Of a stretch of 64,000 nucleotides of DNA, positions 17,765-26,896 are shown piece after piece (position 1 is the stretch's first letter; every line of letters starts with the position of its first letter). The stretch is from CAYXDO01 sp964463485 (GTDB lineage: Bacteria; Myxococcota; Kuafuiibacteriia; Kuafuiibacteriales; Kuafuiibacteriaceae): contig CAYXDO010000004.1 of NCBI GenBank assembly GCA_964463485.1, positions 1-64,000 on the forward strand. Direction: 5' to 3'. The notes beneath the pieces are model-generated. The model worked only from the letters and a program-made list of their open reading frames with translations. It made no database searches and had not been told where the DNA came from. Both the position numbers and the translations under genes were made by a program.

Positions 17765-19192
17765 TCACTTGGTGTCGGTCGCGGGGGCGAAGAACGAGGA
17801 TCCGCGGACGTTTTCGTCGACTTCCAGGGGGTGCGTGAGTGGAGGGAGGACGCGCTCGGCGCAGTCCATGCGCGGGCACGTTCGGCAAGTGACTCCGACG
17901 GGGACAGCGGGATCGAGGTTTTCGAGGTCGACTCCGTCTGCGTACACGAAGCCTTTGGCGTCTTTGACGTGGCAGCCGAGGGTCACGGCGGAGAGGGACC
18001 GGGGGGCGTGATAGCTGCCGCCGCCTTTGGCGATGGTGCGGGACACACAGAAAAACGTCGTCCCATCGGGCATTCGAGAGAGTTGGGTGCGCACCATGCC
18101 GGGCGTGGAGAACGCGCTGAACACGCCCCAACGCGGGCAGATGCCGGAGAATCGAGGAAACTGAATGCCGGACGCCGAGAAGCGCTTGGTGATGTTGCCG
18201 GCGACGTCCACGCGCAAGAAATGGAACGGAATGCCTTCGGAGCCAGGGCGTCGCAGGGTCGTGAGGCGATGGCAGACTTGCTCGTAGCCTGCGCGAAATC
18301 GATGGCCGAGGATCTCGACGTCGTAGCGAACCGCGCGGGCTGCGTCGAAGAAGGCGGCGTAAGGCATCACGACAGCCGCCGCGAAGTAGTTGGCCAACGC
18401 AACGCGTGCCACGCGGCGAGACTCGTCGGAGGTGAGGTGAGGGTCTTTGACGAGGCCGTCGAAGATCGAGCTCAGCACGACGACACCGAGCTGATGGGCG
18501 ACTTGGAAGTTGCGGCTCGTAGGCGAGAGCACCTCGGACAGCATCAGCAGGCGGCGCTCGGGCACGTAGCGGCGGAGCGCGCCGCGCATGCTGCTCACCT
18601 CGACGATCCGGACCTTGACGCCGTGAACCTGCTCGAGGAGTCGGACGAGACCTCGGAAGAGATCGACACGATCGAGATGGCCGTCCTTCCATAGCGCATC
18701 GGCCGCCTCTTCGAGTCCAGGGAAGTGGTTCACGTGCGCCTGGATGAAGTCGGTCGCTTCTTCGGTGGGCAGGTGAATGGCGCCGAGCTGGCGCCTCTCC
18801 TCGGTGTCTTCGGCCGGGCGTCCGTTCTCGCGGGCTGCGCGGTAGTTGCGGTAGAGCTTCAGGATCGAGCCAGCGACGAGCGGCGAGTTCTTCGCCAAAT
18901 CGCGGATATCGTGTGAGGTCAAACCTTCGCGATCGAAGATCGGATCGGAGAACGCTTCGAGCAGCTCGTTGGCCACGCGCTCGTCTTCGGCCGCGTCCGA
19001 GAAGCTCGACAGATCCGCCGACAAGACTTGCGCGAGCTTGAGGAGCAGCGTCGCTGGCAAGGCGCGGTGGTCGTGTTCGATGAGGTTCAAGTAGCTGGCC
19101 GAGATCCCGAGGCGCTCGGCGAGCTGTTTCTGGGTGAGGCTTTCCTTGCGGCGGAGGGCACGGACTTTGGCGCCGAGTCGAACCGCGTCCAT
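17765..19192 (-). CDS. ScfR/RamB-type short-chain fatty acid metabolism regulator (XRE + IrrE-like)
   Basis: 475 residues. Residues ~5-62 are an XRE helix-turn-helix (LTQKQLAERLGISASYLNLIEHDHRALP). Residues ~195-290 correspond to an ImmA/IrrE-like domain. The metal motif HExxH is replaced by VAHQLGV, as is usual in this subfamily, so no protease is expected. The C-terminal ~150 residues have the GICPRWGVFSAF, GTTFFCVSRT and CRTCPRMDC segments of the DUF2083-type effector domain. Relatives (ScfR, RamB, PrpC-linked regulators) sense short-chain acyl-CoA or acetate flux and control glyoxylate or methylcitrate genes; none of those targets is in the window. A perfect inverted repeat lies ~57 bases upstream. 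Confidence 0.85.
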   Translation of the reverse strand: MDAVRLGAKVRALRRKESLTQKQLAERLGISASYLNLIEHDHRALPATLLLKLAQVLSADLSSFSDAAEDERVANELLEAFSDPIFDREGLTSHDIRDLAKNSPLVAGSILKLYRNYRAARENGRPAEDTEERRQLGAIHLPTEEATDFIQAHVNHFPGLEEAADALWKDGHLDRVDLFRGLVRLLEQVHGVKVRIVEVSSMRGALRRYVPERRLLMLSEVLSPTSRNFQVAHQLGVVVLSSIFDGLVKDPHLTSDESRRVARVALANYFAAAVVMPYAAFFDAARAVRYDVEILGHRFRAGYEQVCHRLTTLRRPGSEGIPFHFLRVDVAGNITKRFSASGIQFPRFSGICPRWGVFSAFSTPGMVRTQLSRMPDGTTFFCVSRTIAKGGGSYHAPRSLSAVTLGCHVKDAKGFVYADGVDLENLDPAVPVGVTCRTCPRMDCAERVLPPLTHPLEVDENVRGSSFFAPATDTK

Positions 19193-19248
19193 GGAGAGAC
19201 TGTAAACCGGAAAAGCCTGTCTAAGCCGGTTTTCATCCGGACGTGTTA

Positions 19249-19264
19249 CAGACTCAAAAGTCTG
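19249..19264. promoter_or_regulatory. Inverted repeat upstream of the ScfR-type regulator
   Basis: CAGACT-caaa-AGTCTG, a perfect 6-4-6 dyad in the 116 bases between the FtsH-like gene and the regulator gene. Nearby (19201-19250) is a second diffuse dyad, TGTAA...TTACA, enclosing several CCGG boxes. Position and symmetry suggest an operator, perhaps autoregulatory. There is no T-run for a terminator. Confidence 0.4.
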
Positions 19265-19308
19265 AATTCATTCATATCTTGGAAGGCGACGCGGTGCGAC
19301 GTAAATGT

Positions 19309-20499
19309 TTACGAGGATTTCGTCACCGGTTCATGACGCGCTTTCCATTGATCGAGGGCGGCCGTCACGTCGGTGACTTCGAGTTTCCTTCCGCTCGCTC
19401 TCAGCCGCGCGTCATTGAGGATCGATTCGAGATCGGCGCCAGAGGCGCCCGCTGAATTCTTGGCGAGGGCGTCGAGGTCGATCGCGGGATCCGACCTGGC
19501 GAAAGCTCGGGCGAGCTCGAGTCGCTCTGATTCGTCGGGGAGCTCGACGCGGATGCGCCGATCGATGTGGCCCGAGCGCAGTACAGCTTCGTCAAGGAGG
19601 TCGGCGCGATTGGTCGTGGCAAGGAGCAGCACGCGGTTTTGGTCGGCGCTGGCCTGGTCGAGGCAAGCGAGGAGCTGGTTGAGGGCGTGCTCGCGTTCGC
19701 CGCCTTGAAAACCAGCGGCGTCTCCGCGGCGGCGGGCGAACGAGTCGAGATCGTCGATGAAGATGATGCTGGGCGCAGCTTGTTTGGCCTTGTCGAAGAG
19801 ATCGCGGACTCGGGCCGCGCCGGTCCCGACGAACATGTCGAGGAACTGCGAGCCGTGTATGTAGAGGGTCGGGCGGCCCGTCTCGCGGGCGAAGGCGCGG
19901 GCGAGTCGTGACTTTCCGGTTCCGGTAGGTCCTTCGATCAAGACACCCTTGGGCAGTCCGACGCCAGCGCGTTCGAGGCGCTCTGGATCTCGGAGGTGGC
20001 TCGCGAGCTCGGCGAGCTCGGCTTTGGGGCCCTTACAACCGGCGACGTCCTGGAACCGCACGACGGGCGCGCTCTCGTCGATGCGTTCGATCGGGGCCTT
20101 CTTCAGATCGTCGGTGACAGTCTTTCGGCTGAGTTGCCGCATGAAGAAGATGAAGATGACGGCCAAGAAGAGCATGGGCCCCAAGGTGTACAGGCCCGAC
20201 CAATCCGAGCCCTTCGTGACGCGGAAGGGCACGCCGTGATCGTCGAGCTTCTGCAGCACTTCACCGGTGAGCACGCCCACCGAGGTCACACGCTCGCCGC
20301 TTTCGAGCTCCGCACGGAACGTCGCCGTGTGGGGTCCGATTTCGATCGTCAGGCTGCGGACTTCGTCAGCGCTGATTCGATCCAGCAGAGTAGAGAAGTC
20401 GGCGGAGCGTCCGGGGCTCTCGGAGAAGACTTGGAAGAGGGCGTAGAAGCACAGGATCAAGATCATCCACAACAGGAGTGTCTTGTGACTCTTGCGCAT
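19309..20499 (-). CDS. Protease-less FtsH-like AAA protein
   Basis: 396 residues from the ATG at 20499; upstream in-frame sequence has no FtsH character. It has TM1 (~8-24), a ~80-residue periplasmic FtsH extracellular-like domain, TM2 (~107-120) and one AAA module. Walker A is GPTGTGKS (190-197) and the pore-loop region is FVGTGAARVRDLFDKAK. Walker B IIFIDD has Asp250 where FtsH has the catalytic Glu. The second region of homology reads ATTNRADLLDEAVLRSGHIDRR, with His311 in place of the first arginine finger. The chain stops after the AAA lid: the M41 metalloprotease domain with HExGH is absent. It may act as a membrane chaperone, a regulator of true FtsH, or a weak ATPase. Confidence 0.85.
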   Translation of the reverse strand: MRKSHKTLLLWMILILCFYALFQVFSESPGRSADFSTLLDRISADEVRSLTIEIGPHTATFRAELESGERVTSVGVLTGEVLQKLDDHGVPFRVTKGSDWSGLYTLGPMLFLAVIFIFFMRQLSRKTVTDDLKKAPIERIDESAPVVRFQDVAGCKGPKAELAELASHLRDPERLERAGVGLPKGVLIEGPTGTGKSRLARAFARETGRPTLYIHGSQFLDMFVGTGAARVRDLFDKAKQAAPSIIFIDDLDSFARRRGDAAGFQGGEREHALNQLLACLDQASADQNRVLLLATTNRADLLDEAVLRSGHIDRRIRVELPDESERLELARAFARSDPAIDLDALAKNSAGASGADLESILNDARLRASGRKLEVTDVTAALDQWKARHEPVTKSS

Positions 20500-20592
20500 G
20501 GGCGAGGCGTAACACGGATCGATCGGGCCCGACCAATCCGGGGCGGCGATATCGCGCCTTACGAATCGCGACCGATGGAGTAGCTTGGGTCG

Positions 20593-21417
20593 ATGTTTTC
20601 GGACCTCGAGCTCGTCGCTCGTATGCAGCTCGCGCGGACGTTGGCCCGAGAAGCAGGAGCGTTGGTCATGCGCCACTATGGCCGGATCGATCACTATGAT
20701 GCGAAGCGATCGCCAGTAGACCTCGTGAGCGTGGCCGATCGTGAGAGCGACGCGTTTCTTTCCTCGCGAATCGGCGCTCGGTTTCCGAACGACGTGGTGA
20801 TCACCGAAGAGGCCGACGGAGATCGGGGCGCGGGCCTGAAGAAAGCTGCGTTCTTCGAAGCGGAGCACTCATGGATCGTGGACCCGCTCGATGGCACGAC
20901 GAGCTTCGTTCACGGCTATCCGTTTTTCGCGGTGTCGATCGGTATCGCGCGTCGCGGGCGTCCGTCCGCGGGCGTCGTGTACGCTCCTTACTTCGACGAG
21001 CTTTATGTTGGGGGCGAAGGCATTCCGGCGACGATGAACGCGCGCCCGATTCAGGTGTCGCGCGCGGCTTCGTTGGAGCGGGCGTTGCTGGCCTCGGGCT
21101 TTGCGTATGACCGACAGGGCCGGCTCGACCGCCTGCTAGCGCCGCTGCGACGGGCGTTGCGGGTCGTTCACGACATTCGTCGGGCAGGCGCGGCTTCGCT
21201 CGACATGTGCCACGTCGCGTCGGGCCGGGTGGAGGGCTACTTCGAGGAAGGCCTTGCGCCATGGGATGTCGCGGCGGGCGAGGCCATCGTAGCTGCGGCG
21301 GGCGGGCGAGTGACCTCCTACGACGGCTCGCCTCACGATTTGTACGGACGCAGCACGCTGGCGACGAACGGCCTCGTGCATCAGAAGATCGTCGAGCTCT
21401 TGGTCGAAAACGAATGA
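20593..21417 (+). CDS. Inositol monophosphatase family enzyme
   Basis: 274 residues from an ATG. It has the metal-dependent phosphatase landmarks: Glu72-Glu73 (TEEADG), DPLDGTTSFVHG at 97-108 (WIVDPLDGT, metal Asp plus catalytic Thr), and the late WDVAAGEAIVAAAGG motif with the third metal Asp. The length is typical of IMPase/SuhB-like enzymes, which hydrolyse inositol phosphates or related sugar phosphates with Mg2+; which substrate is used cannot be told. It is divergent from the FtsH-like gene across 93 bases. A hairpin directly follows the stop. Confidence 0.9.
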   Translation: MFSDLELVARMQLARTLAREAGALVMRHYGRIDHYDAKRSPVDLVSVADRESDAFLSSRIGARFPNDVVITEEADGDRGAGLKKAAFFEAEHSWIVDPLDGTTSFVHGYPFFAVSIGIARRGRPSAGVVYAPYFDELYVGGEGIPATMNARPIQVSRAASLERALLASGFAYDRQGRLDRLLAPLRRALRVVHDIRRAGAASLDMCHVASGRVEGYFEEGLAPWDVAAGEAIVAAAGGRVTSYDGSPHDLYGRSTLATNGLVHQKIVELLVENE

Positions 21418-21435
21418 CGGCGAGCCTTGTCGCCG
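21418..21435 (+). terminator. Hairpin immediately after the IMPase gene
   Basis: CGGCGA-gccttg-TCGCCG, a 6-6-6 stem-loop starting at the first base after the stop codon. GC-rich and correctly placed for a terminator, but no T-run follows, so termination is not certain. Confidence 0.4.
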
Positions 21436-21563
21436 CTCAGCAGTTTGACGCATCGGTCGGCCCCGTGCAGAATCCTCGAGTCCTGGCGGCGCGGAGCCCT
21501 CGAGCTAGGTGATTCGCGAGCGCGAGTCATCGTGGGCGCCCTGGCCGTTCGGCGGAACGAAGC

Positions 21564-24500
21564 ATGCCGGGCGTCCTGATCGTCGATGCCGACCCCAACT
21601 TTTCGGCCGCCGCGCAAAGCGTTCTCGAGGAGCACGGCCACACCGTCACGATCCGTGAGGACGCATCGCTCGAGACGCTGCGTGCCGTTCGTCCCTCCGT
21701 CTTGTTGATCAGCATGGAGCTTCCCAAAGGGGGCTCCGGCTTCTCCATCTGCTCGCGGGTGCGGCGGGATCGCGAGCTGAAAGGAATCAAGGTTCTCCTT
21801 GCAGGCGTAGCGTCGGACGCGAACGCGTTCAGTCGTCATTCCGGGACGCCCGATCGCGCCGACGATTACTTGACCAAGCCGATCGACGCCGCCGGGTTGG
21901 TGGCGAGGGTCGATCGACTGGCGAAGGCGGCCGAGGCCGAGCCGGCGATCGAGGCGTCCGCGCCGCCGCCGTCTGCGCGGCCGGGCCCGCCTCCGCTTTC
22001 CGCTCGTCCGGGTCCGCCTCCGCTTTCGTCTCAGCGCAACGACGTTTCGCAGCGTGTGGAGACGCGCGTTCCCGAGGCCGCTCCGAGCCAACGAGTGTCC
22101 CGAGCGAGCGAGATCGCCGATCCGACTTCTACGGGTGAGCCGTTTCGGGCGCAGTCCTTCGACGAGATGTTGCGCGAGCGATTCGCCGTCGCAGCGCCCA
22201 CGCCGCCGACGAAGTCCACGCCCGAGGAGAAGACCAAGTTCCTCCGCGATCAGGTCAAATATTACGAATCCGAACGAAAAGCGGTCAAGGAAGCATGGGA
22301 AGCCATTCAGAACGTAGGCCGAGACTTCGAGCGAAGGCTCAATCTCGTCCGCGGTGATCTGCTCCGCCGAGATCAGTCGCTCGCAGAGACTAGGGCGGAG
22401 ATCGAGCGCCTCAAATCGGAGCTGTTGGCCTCGGAGAAGAAGTACGAAACCTTCGAGGCGGAGATCGACAAGATCTTTCAGGAGAAGCAGGCCGAAGAAG
22501 AGGCGCGCACGGCCGATCTCGTAGCTCTGACCGGGGAGCGCGACACACTCTCGGCGGACGTCGCTCAGCTCGAGAAGCGGGTCGAAGAAGACAATCGCCG
22601 GCTCGCGATCTTTCAGGAGGAGCTCGAGAGCCTGGAGTCGGAGAACGCCGAGCTCATCGAGAAGACGCGAGAGCTCGAAGTGACGCTGACTGCTTCGCAA
22701 GACGAAGCCAGCATTACGAAGGCGCGCCTGGAGACGACGGAGACCGTCGCCACCGAGCGCGCCGAAGAGATCGAGACGCTTCGAGATCAAATCGATCGCG
22801 CGGTGATCGAAGCGGCTGAAGAGAAGCAGCGCCTCGAAGAGGTCCACGATGCGCTTCGTCGTGAGCTCGAGGCGGAGACAGAGGCCCGGCTGGCCGCGCT
22901 GCAGGCCGACTGGAAAGTGATCGAAGACGAGCTTCGGGCTCGCGTGGCGTCGCTCGAAGCCGAAGGAGAAGCGGAGCTCGCGCGCTTTCAAGAGGAGCGC
23001 GAGCAACGCACGCAGGAGCACGAAGACGCGTTGTTGGCGGCCGAGGCGCGTCGGGTCGAGGAGATCGATCGTTTGGTCGCGACGCAGAATGCCGAGCTCG
23101 ATTCGGCGCGCGCGGATCATGCCATCCAGGTCGATGCGCTCGAGGCGCGGCGTGTCGAAGAGGTGTACGCGCTCGAAGCCAAGGTCGAGGAGGTCGAGAC
23201 CGCGGCGAGGGTTCAGGCCGAGGAAGCCGCCGCGGCTTTGGAGCGCACCGTCGAAGAGGCCGAGGCGCGGCGCAAAAGCGAGCTCGACAAGCTCGACAAG
23301 AAGCGAAGGTCGGAGCTGGAAGCGCTACGCGGGAAGCACGCGGAGGAGCTCGAGCAGCTCGACGCGATGCAGCGGGCCGAGCTCGACGCACTCAAAGACA
23401 ACGTCGCCGACCTCGAGTCCCGGCTCGGCGCCTCCGAATCCCTTCGCGAGGAAGACCGCGCCCATTACGAATCCAAGCTCCTCGAGCTCGAAGAGACTCG
23501 TCGCGCGGAGCTCAGTGAGGCCGAGGCCCGTCGCGTCCGTGAGCTCGAAGACACGCGACGCCGCGCCGCGGACGACCTCACGAACACTGCGCTCGAGCAC
23601 CAGCAGCAGCTCGACGCGCTCGCGCGCCAGCACGCCGACGAGGTCGCGGCCAAACAGCGAGATCTCCAAGCGACCGAAGAGCGCGGCCGAATGGAGCTCG
23701 AGAAGGCCGAGAAAAAACGCCGATCCGAGCTCGACAAGCTCGAGAAACGCCGAAAATCGGACCTCGAGGCGGCCAACGAACAGCGCCAAGCCCTCGAATC
23801 GGATCAGGCCCGCCAGCTCGCCGACGCTGCCAAAAAGCTCGAGGACGCCGAGCGACGTCATCAACGCGCGCTCGACGAGGTTCGTGCGCATGTAGAAGAA
23901 GCCGAAGAACGCCATCGGCTAGAGCTCGAGGCCGCAGATCAGCGCTTCTTGGACGGCGAGGAGCGCCGAAAGGTCGAGATCGAGTCGGCCGAGCAGAAGC
24001 GAGTAGAACTCGAAGAGTCTCATCGTGCCGACATGGCTCAGCTCGAAGCAGGGCACGCTGCTTCGCTGGCCTCTCAGAAGGCGTCGCACGAACAGATGCT
24101 CGTTCGCGTTCGAGGCGAGCTCCGTCGCGAGACCGAGGAAAAAGCAAAGCTCCACGCCGACGAGAAGCGCGCCCTCGACAAGGAGCTCGAACGAACGATC
24201 GCCGAGCGCAACGGCCTCAACGCGCGCTTCTCGGAGCTCTCGGAAGAGAAGTCTCGCCTGGACGCCGAGCTCACCGGACAGGAGCAGTGGATCTCGGAGC
24301 TCACGCAAAAGCTCGGCGACCGAGAGAACGAGCTCTCGAAGGCGAACGACGAGCTGCTCAAGACCAAGCGCGCCCGCGCCGATGAGCAGAAGAAGGCCAA
24401 GGCCGAGCTCACTTCGGCGAGGAACGAAGCCGCGAGCCTCAAGACCGAGCACGCCAAACTCAAGGCCGACCTGACCAAAACCGAACAGAAGCTCGCCGAA

Positions 24501-26783
24501 GAGACTCGTGCTGCCCTCGACTCGCGCACCGACCTCGAGGCTCAGCTCGGCGCGAGCGAAGAGCAACTCGAACAAGCGCGCCTCAACGCGACCACGGCCG
24601 TCGACGCTCTCGAGGCCAAGCGCCGCGACGCTGAGACTCTCACCCGAGCCAAGAGCGAGCTCGAACGGCAGCTCACCGACGCCAACTCGTTGCTCTCGAC
24701 CTTGCGCGATCAACTCGAACGCCAAAGCGAGCGCGAGCGGGTGCACCTCGAAGAAAAAGCCGATGTCGAGCGTCGACTCGAAAAACGCGAAGCCGAGCTC
24801 ACCAAGCTCGACCTGGATCTCTCTCGGCTGCGGAGAGAGCTCGAAGACGAGCGATCACGAACCGCGGACCTCGCCCAGAAGACCGATCAACTCTTTGCGG
24901 ACCTCGAGCAAAGCCGCGACGAGAACAAGGAGCTCGAAAAGAACCTCGAGCAGGCCAAGAAGTCCGTCCTCGATCACAAGAAGCAACTTCAGACGCTCAA
25001 GGACGCCAAGGCGCTGGCCGACAAGCAGGTCGAGGGCACCAAGAAGCAAGGGGACGACACCCTGGCCAAGGAGCGAAGGGGCAAGGAGGACCTCCTCAAA
25101 CAGCTCGAAGATCAAGCTGCGGTCTTGAAAAAGAAAGACGCCGACCTCCAGGAAGAAAAGAAACGCGTCTCCTCACTCGAGGTCCGCCTGTCCGAAGAAG
25201 CCGGCGGAAAATCGAAACAGCTCGAAGACCAGCAACGCCACCTCGCGGCCCAAAACGAGCGACTCGGAGAGCTCGAGGCGCGCGTTCGTGACAAGGACAA
25301 AGAGCTCGGCGCGCTCAAGAAGCAGCTCGCTCGCCTCGAGACCGACCTTACCGTCCAGAAGCGATCAAAGCCGGACGAATCCGCCGGGGCCGAGCGTGAG
25401 CGCGAGCTCAAACAGCTCGAGGAAAAGATCAGACAGCTCGAAGCCCAGAGCAAAGAGCTCGATCAGATCGCCACGAGCAGAGACGAAGCGCTCGCTCGCG
25501 CCGCCGAAGAGCTCACCGAACGCGAGTTCGAGCTCGAAGAGACGCGCCGTCAACTCGCGGAAAAGTCGTCGCGTGCGGAGTCCCTTGCGCGCGAGCTCGT
25601 CGAGCTCTCCGACAAACGCAAGACCCGAGACAGCATCGAACAGCGCCTCGCCGAGCTCTTGCGATCCGACACCGATCTGCGCTCGCAGCTCGCGGAGAAG
25701 AACGAGCGCATCCGCGCGCTCGAAACGCGCGTCGAGCACGCGATCTCCGATCGAGACTACGCGATTCAACGCGAACGTCTATTCCAGAAGATCGCCACGC
25801 ACTCGCGAGGCGCGCTCCCCGACCTGAGCGAGCAGGACCTCGAATCGCTGCAGTCCGCGGTCTCCGGCGCGCTGCCGACGCAAGAGGCCCGTGCAGAGTG
25901 GCCCAAAGCGCCCAAGCCCGATTCGGGTCGACCTTCTCCGTTCGCTCCCCCGCCGGTCGCGCCGATGGAGCAGTGGCTTGGGGACGAAACCAGCGCTGGG
26001 CCCGTACCCGACGTCATTCAAAAGCAGCGCGTGGCGGCCCTGAGCGCTTCCTCCCAGGCGAGCCCCCCGGAGTGGGCTGACAGCCCAGAAACTCGCGTCA
26101 GCAAGCCCCCGACCGACCAGTTCGAAGACAGCATGACTGCGACCAAGCAGGTCCCAGCAGAAGTCAAAGCGCCGATCAAACCTGCCCCGCCGGCCCCGAC
26201 ACGTCGCGCCCGCCCCAGCGCGGCGCCGCCAGCCAAGCCGGCCGAGCCGGGTCGCCGGCCGAGTCTCCCGGCCTCGCGCCCGGAACCCGCCCCCATGGCC
26301 CGACGGCCGATCGCTCCTCCCCCGCCGACGGCGAGCGCGAGTGCGCCGCGGTCCCCTCGAATGCGGTCCCTCGACTCTCCGTCGACTCACGTCGGACCAC
26401 CACCCGAATTTGAAATCGTCGCCATGCCCGAGGAGCTCGCGATCGCTCCGGCCGTGCACCCTGACGCGTTCGCATCTGCCACCGTGTCCCAACCGATTCC
26501 GGCTGTCGGTGGCTCTTTGGAGGCCGATGAGATCCAACTCGACGACGAGGACATCGAGGTCGCCGTCGAGGAGGAGGACGAAGACACCACATACGAAGGT
26601 GCGCTCCTCGAAAAGCCGTTCGGAGCGCTGGTCGCGGAGTCCAACCACGCCGAGAAAAAGAAGGGTGAGAACCCCGTCGAAAACGCGCTGTTGGCCGCTT
26701 TTGGTCAGGCCGCGCCCCCCTCTGAGAAGCCCGAAGATGCCCTGGTCACTGAGGTCATCCATCTCGATTCCTTGAAGCGCTGA
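21564..26783 (+). CDS. AglZ/FrzS-like pseudo-receiver coiled-coil scaffold
   Basis: 1739 residues. Residues 1-115 are a response-regulator receiver fold (VLIVDADPNFSAAAQ, then VLLISMELPKGGSGF, then YLTKPID). The acidic pair Asp8/Asp10 and Lys105 are kept, but the phospho-accepting Asp is Ser50, so it is a pseudo-receiver. A Pro-rich linker (~130-160) leads to ~1200 residues of heptad-rich coiled coil (~225-1430) with repeated RR-SELDKLEKKR-type blocks. The tail is Pro/Ala-rich, then acidic (QLDDEDIEVAVEEEDED), ending in a conserved-looking short segment. This is the architecture of Myxococcus FrzS and AglZ, polar scaffolds for S- and A-motility; this one is longer. Strong lineage marker; the exact role is inferred. 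Confidence 0.85.
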   Translation: MPGVLIVDADPNFSAAAQSVLEEHGHTVTIREDASLETLRAVRPSVLLISMELPKGGSGFSICSRVRRDRELKGIKVLLAGVASDANAFSRHSGTPDRADDYLTKPIDAAGLVARVDRLAKAAEAEPAIEASAPPPSARPGPPPLSARPGPPPLSSQRNDVSQRVETRVPEAAPSQRVSRASEIADPTSTGEPFRAQSFDEMLRERFAVAAPTPPTKSTPEEKTKFLRDQVKYYESERKAVKEAWEAIQNVGRDFERRLNLVRGDLLRRDQSLAETRAEIERLKSELLASEKKYETFEAEIDKIFQEKQAEEEARTADLVALTGERDTLSADVAQLEKRVEEDNRRLAIFQEELESLESENAELIEKTRELEVTLTASQDEASITKARLETTETVATERAEEIETLRDQIDRAVIEAAEEKQRLEEVHDALRRELEAETEARLAALQADWKVIEDELRARVASLEAEGEAELARFQEEREQRTQEHEDALLAAEARRVEEIDRLVATQNAELDSARADHAIQVDALEARRVEEVYALEAKVEEVETAARVQAEEAAAALERTVEEAEARRKSELDKLDKKRRSELEALRGKHAEELEQLDAMQRAELDALKDNVADLESRLGASESLREEDRAHYESKLLELEETRRAELSEAEARRVRELEDTRRRAADDLTNTALEHQQQLDALARQHADEVAAKQRDLQATEERGRMELEKAEKKRRSELDKLEKRRKSDLEAANEQRQALESDQARQLADAAKKLEDAERRHQRALDEVRAHVEEAEERHRLELEAADQRFLDGEERRKVEIESAEQKRVELEESHRADMAQLEAGHAASLASQKASHEQMLVRVRGELRRETEEKAKLHADEKRALDKELERTIAERNGLNARFSELSEEKSRLDAELTGQEQWISELTQKLGDRENELSKANDELLKTKRARADEQKKAKAELTSARNEAASLKTEHAKLKADLTKTEQKLAEETRAALDSRTDLEAQLGASEEQLEQARLNATTAVDALEAKRRDAETLTRAKSELERQLTDANSLLSTLRDQLERQSERERVHLEEKADVERRLEKREAELTKLDLDLSRLRRELEDERSRTADLAQKTDQLFADLEQSRDENKELEKNLEQAKKSVLDHKKQLQTLKDAKALADKQVEGTKKQGDDTLAKERRGKEDLLKQLEDQAAVLKKKDADLQEEKKRVSSLEVRLSEEAGGKSKQLEDQQRHLAAQNERLGELEARVRDKDKELGALKKQLARLETDLTVQKRSKPDESAGAERERELKQLEEKIRQLEAQSKELDQIATSRDEALARAAEELTEREFELEETRRQLAEKSSRAESLARELVELSDKRKTRDSIEQRLAELLRSDTDLRSQLAEKNERIRALETRVEHAISDRDYAIQRERLFQKIATHSRGALPDLSEQDLESLQSAVSGALPTQEARAEWPKAPKPDSGRPSPFAPPPVAPMEQWLGDETSAGPVPDVIQKQRVAALSASSQASPPEWADSPETRVSKPPTDQFEDSMTATKQVPAEVKAPIKPAPPAPTRRARPSAAPPAKPAEPGRRPSLPASRPEPAPMARRPIAPPPPTASASAPRSPRMRSLDSPSTHVGPPPEFEIVAMPEELAIAPAVHPDAFASATVSQPIPAVGGSLEADEIQLDDEDIEVAVEEEDEDTTYEGALLEKPFGALVAESNHAEKKKGENPVENALLAAFGQAAPPSEKPEDALVTEVIHLDSLKR

Positions 26784-26896
26784 ACGATCGGACGAACAAT
26801 GTCCCTTGGTCGTCTCACTCGCGGGTTACGAATCACACTCCGAAGTGTCACAATGAACCCGCCGCACCGGCTCGCCGGCCAGGCGAAAGGAGCCGC

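Noticed and set aside
21381..26762. Long open frames on the minus strand across the coiled-coil gene (for example 21381-23120 and 25779-26762)
   Set aside because: They mirror the Glu/Arg/Leu-rich codons of the plus-strand coiled coil and encode repetitive Leu/Arg strings without domains.
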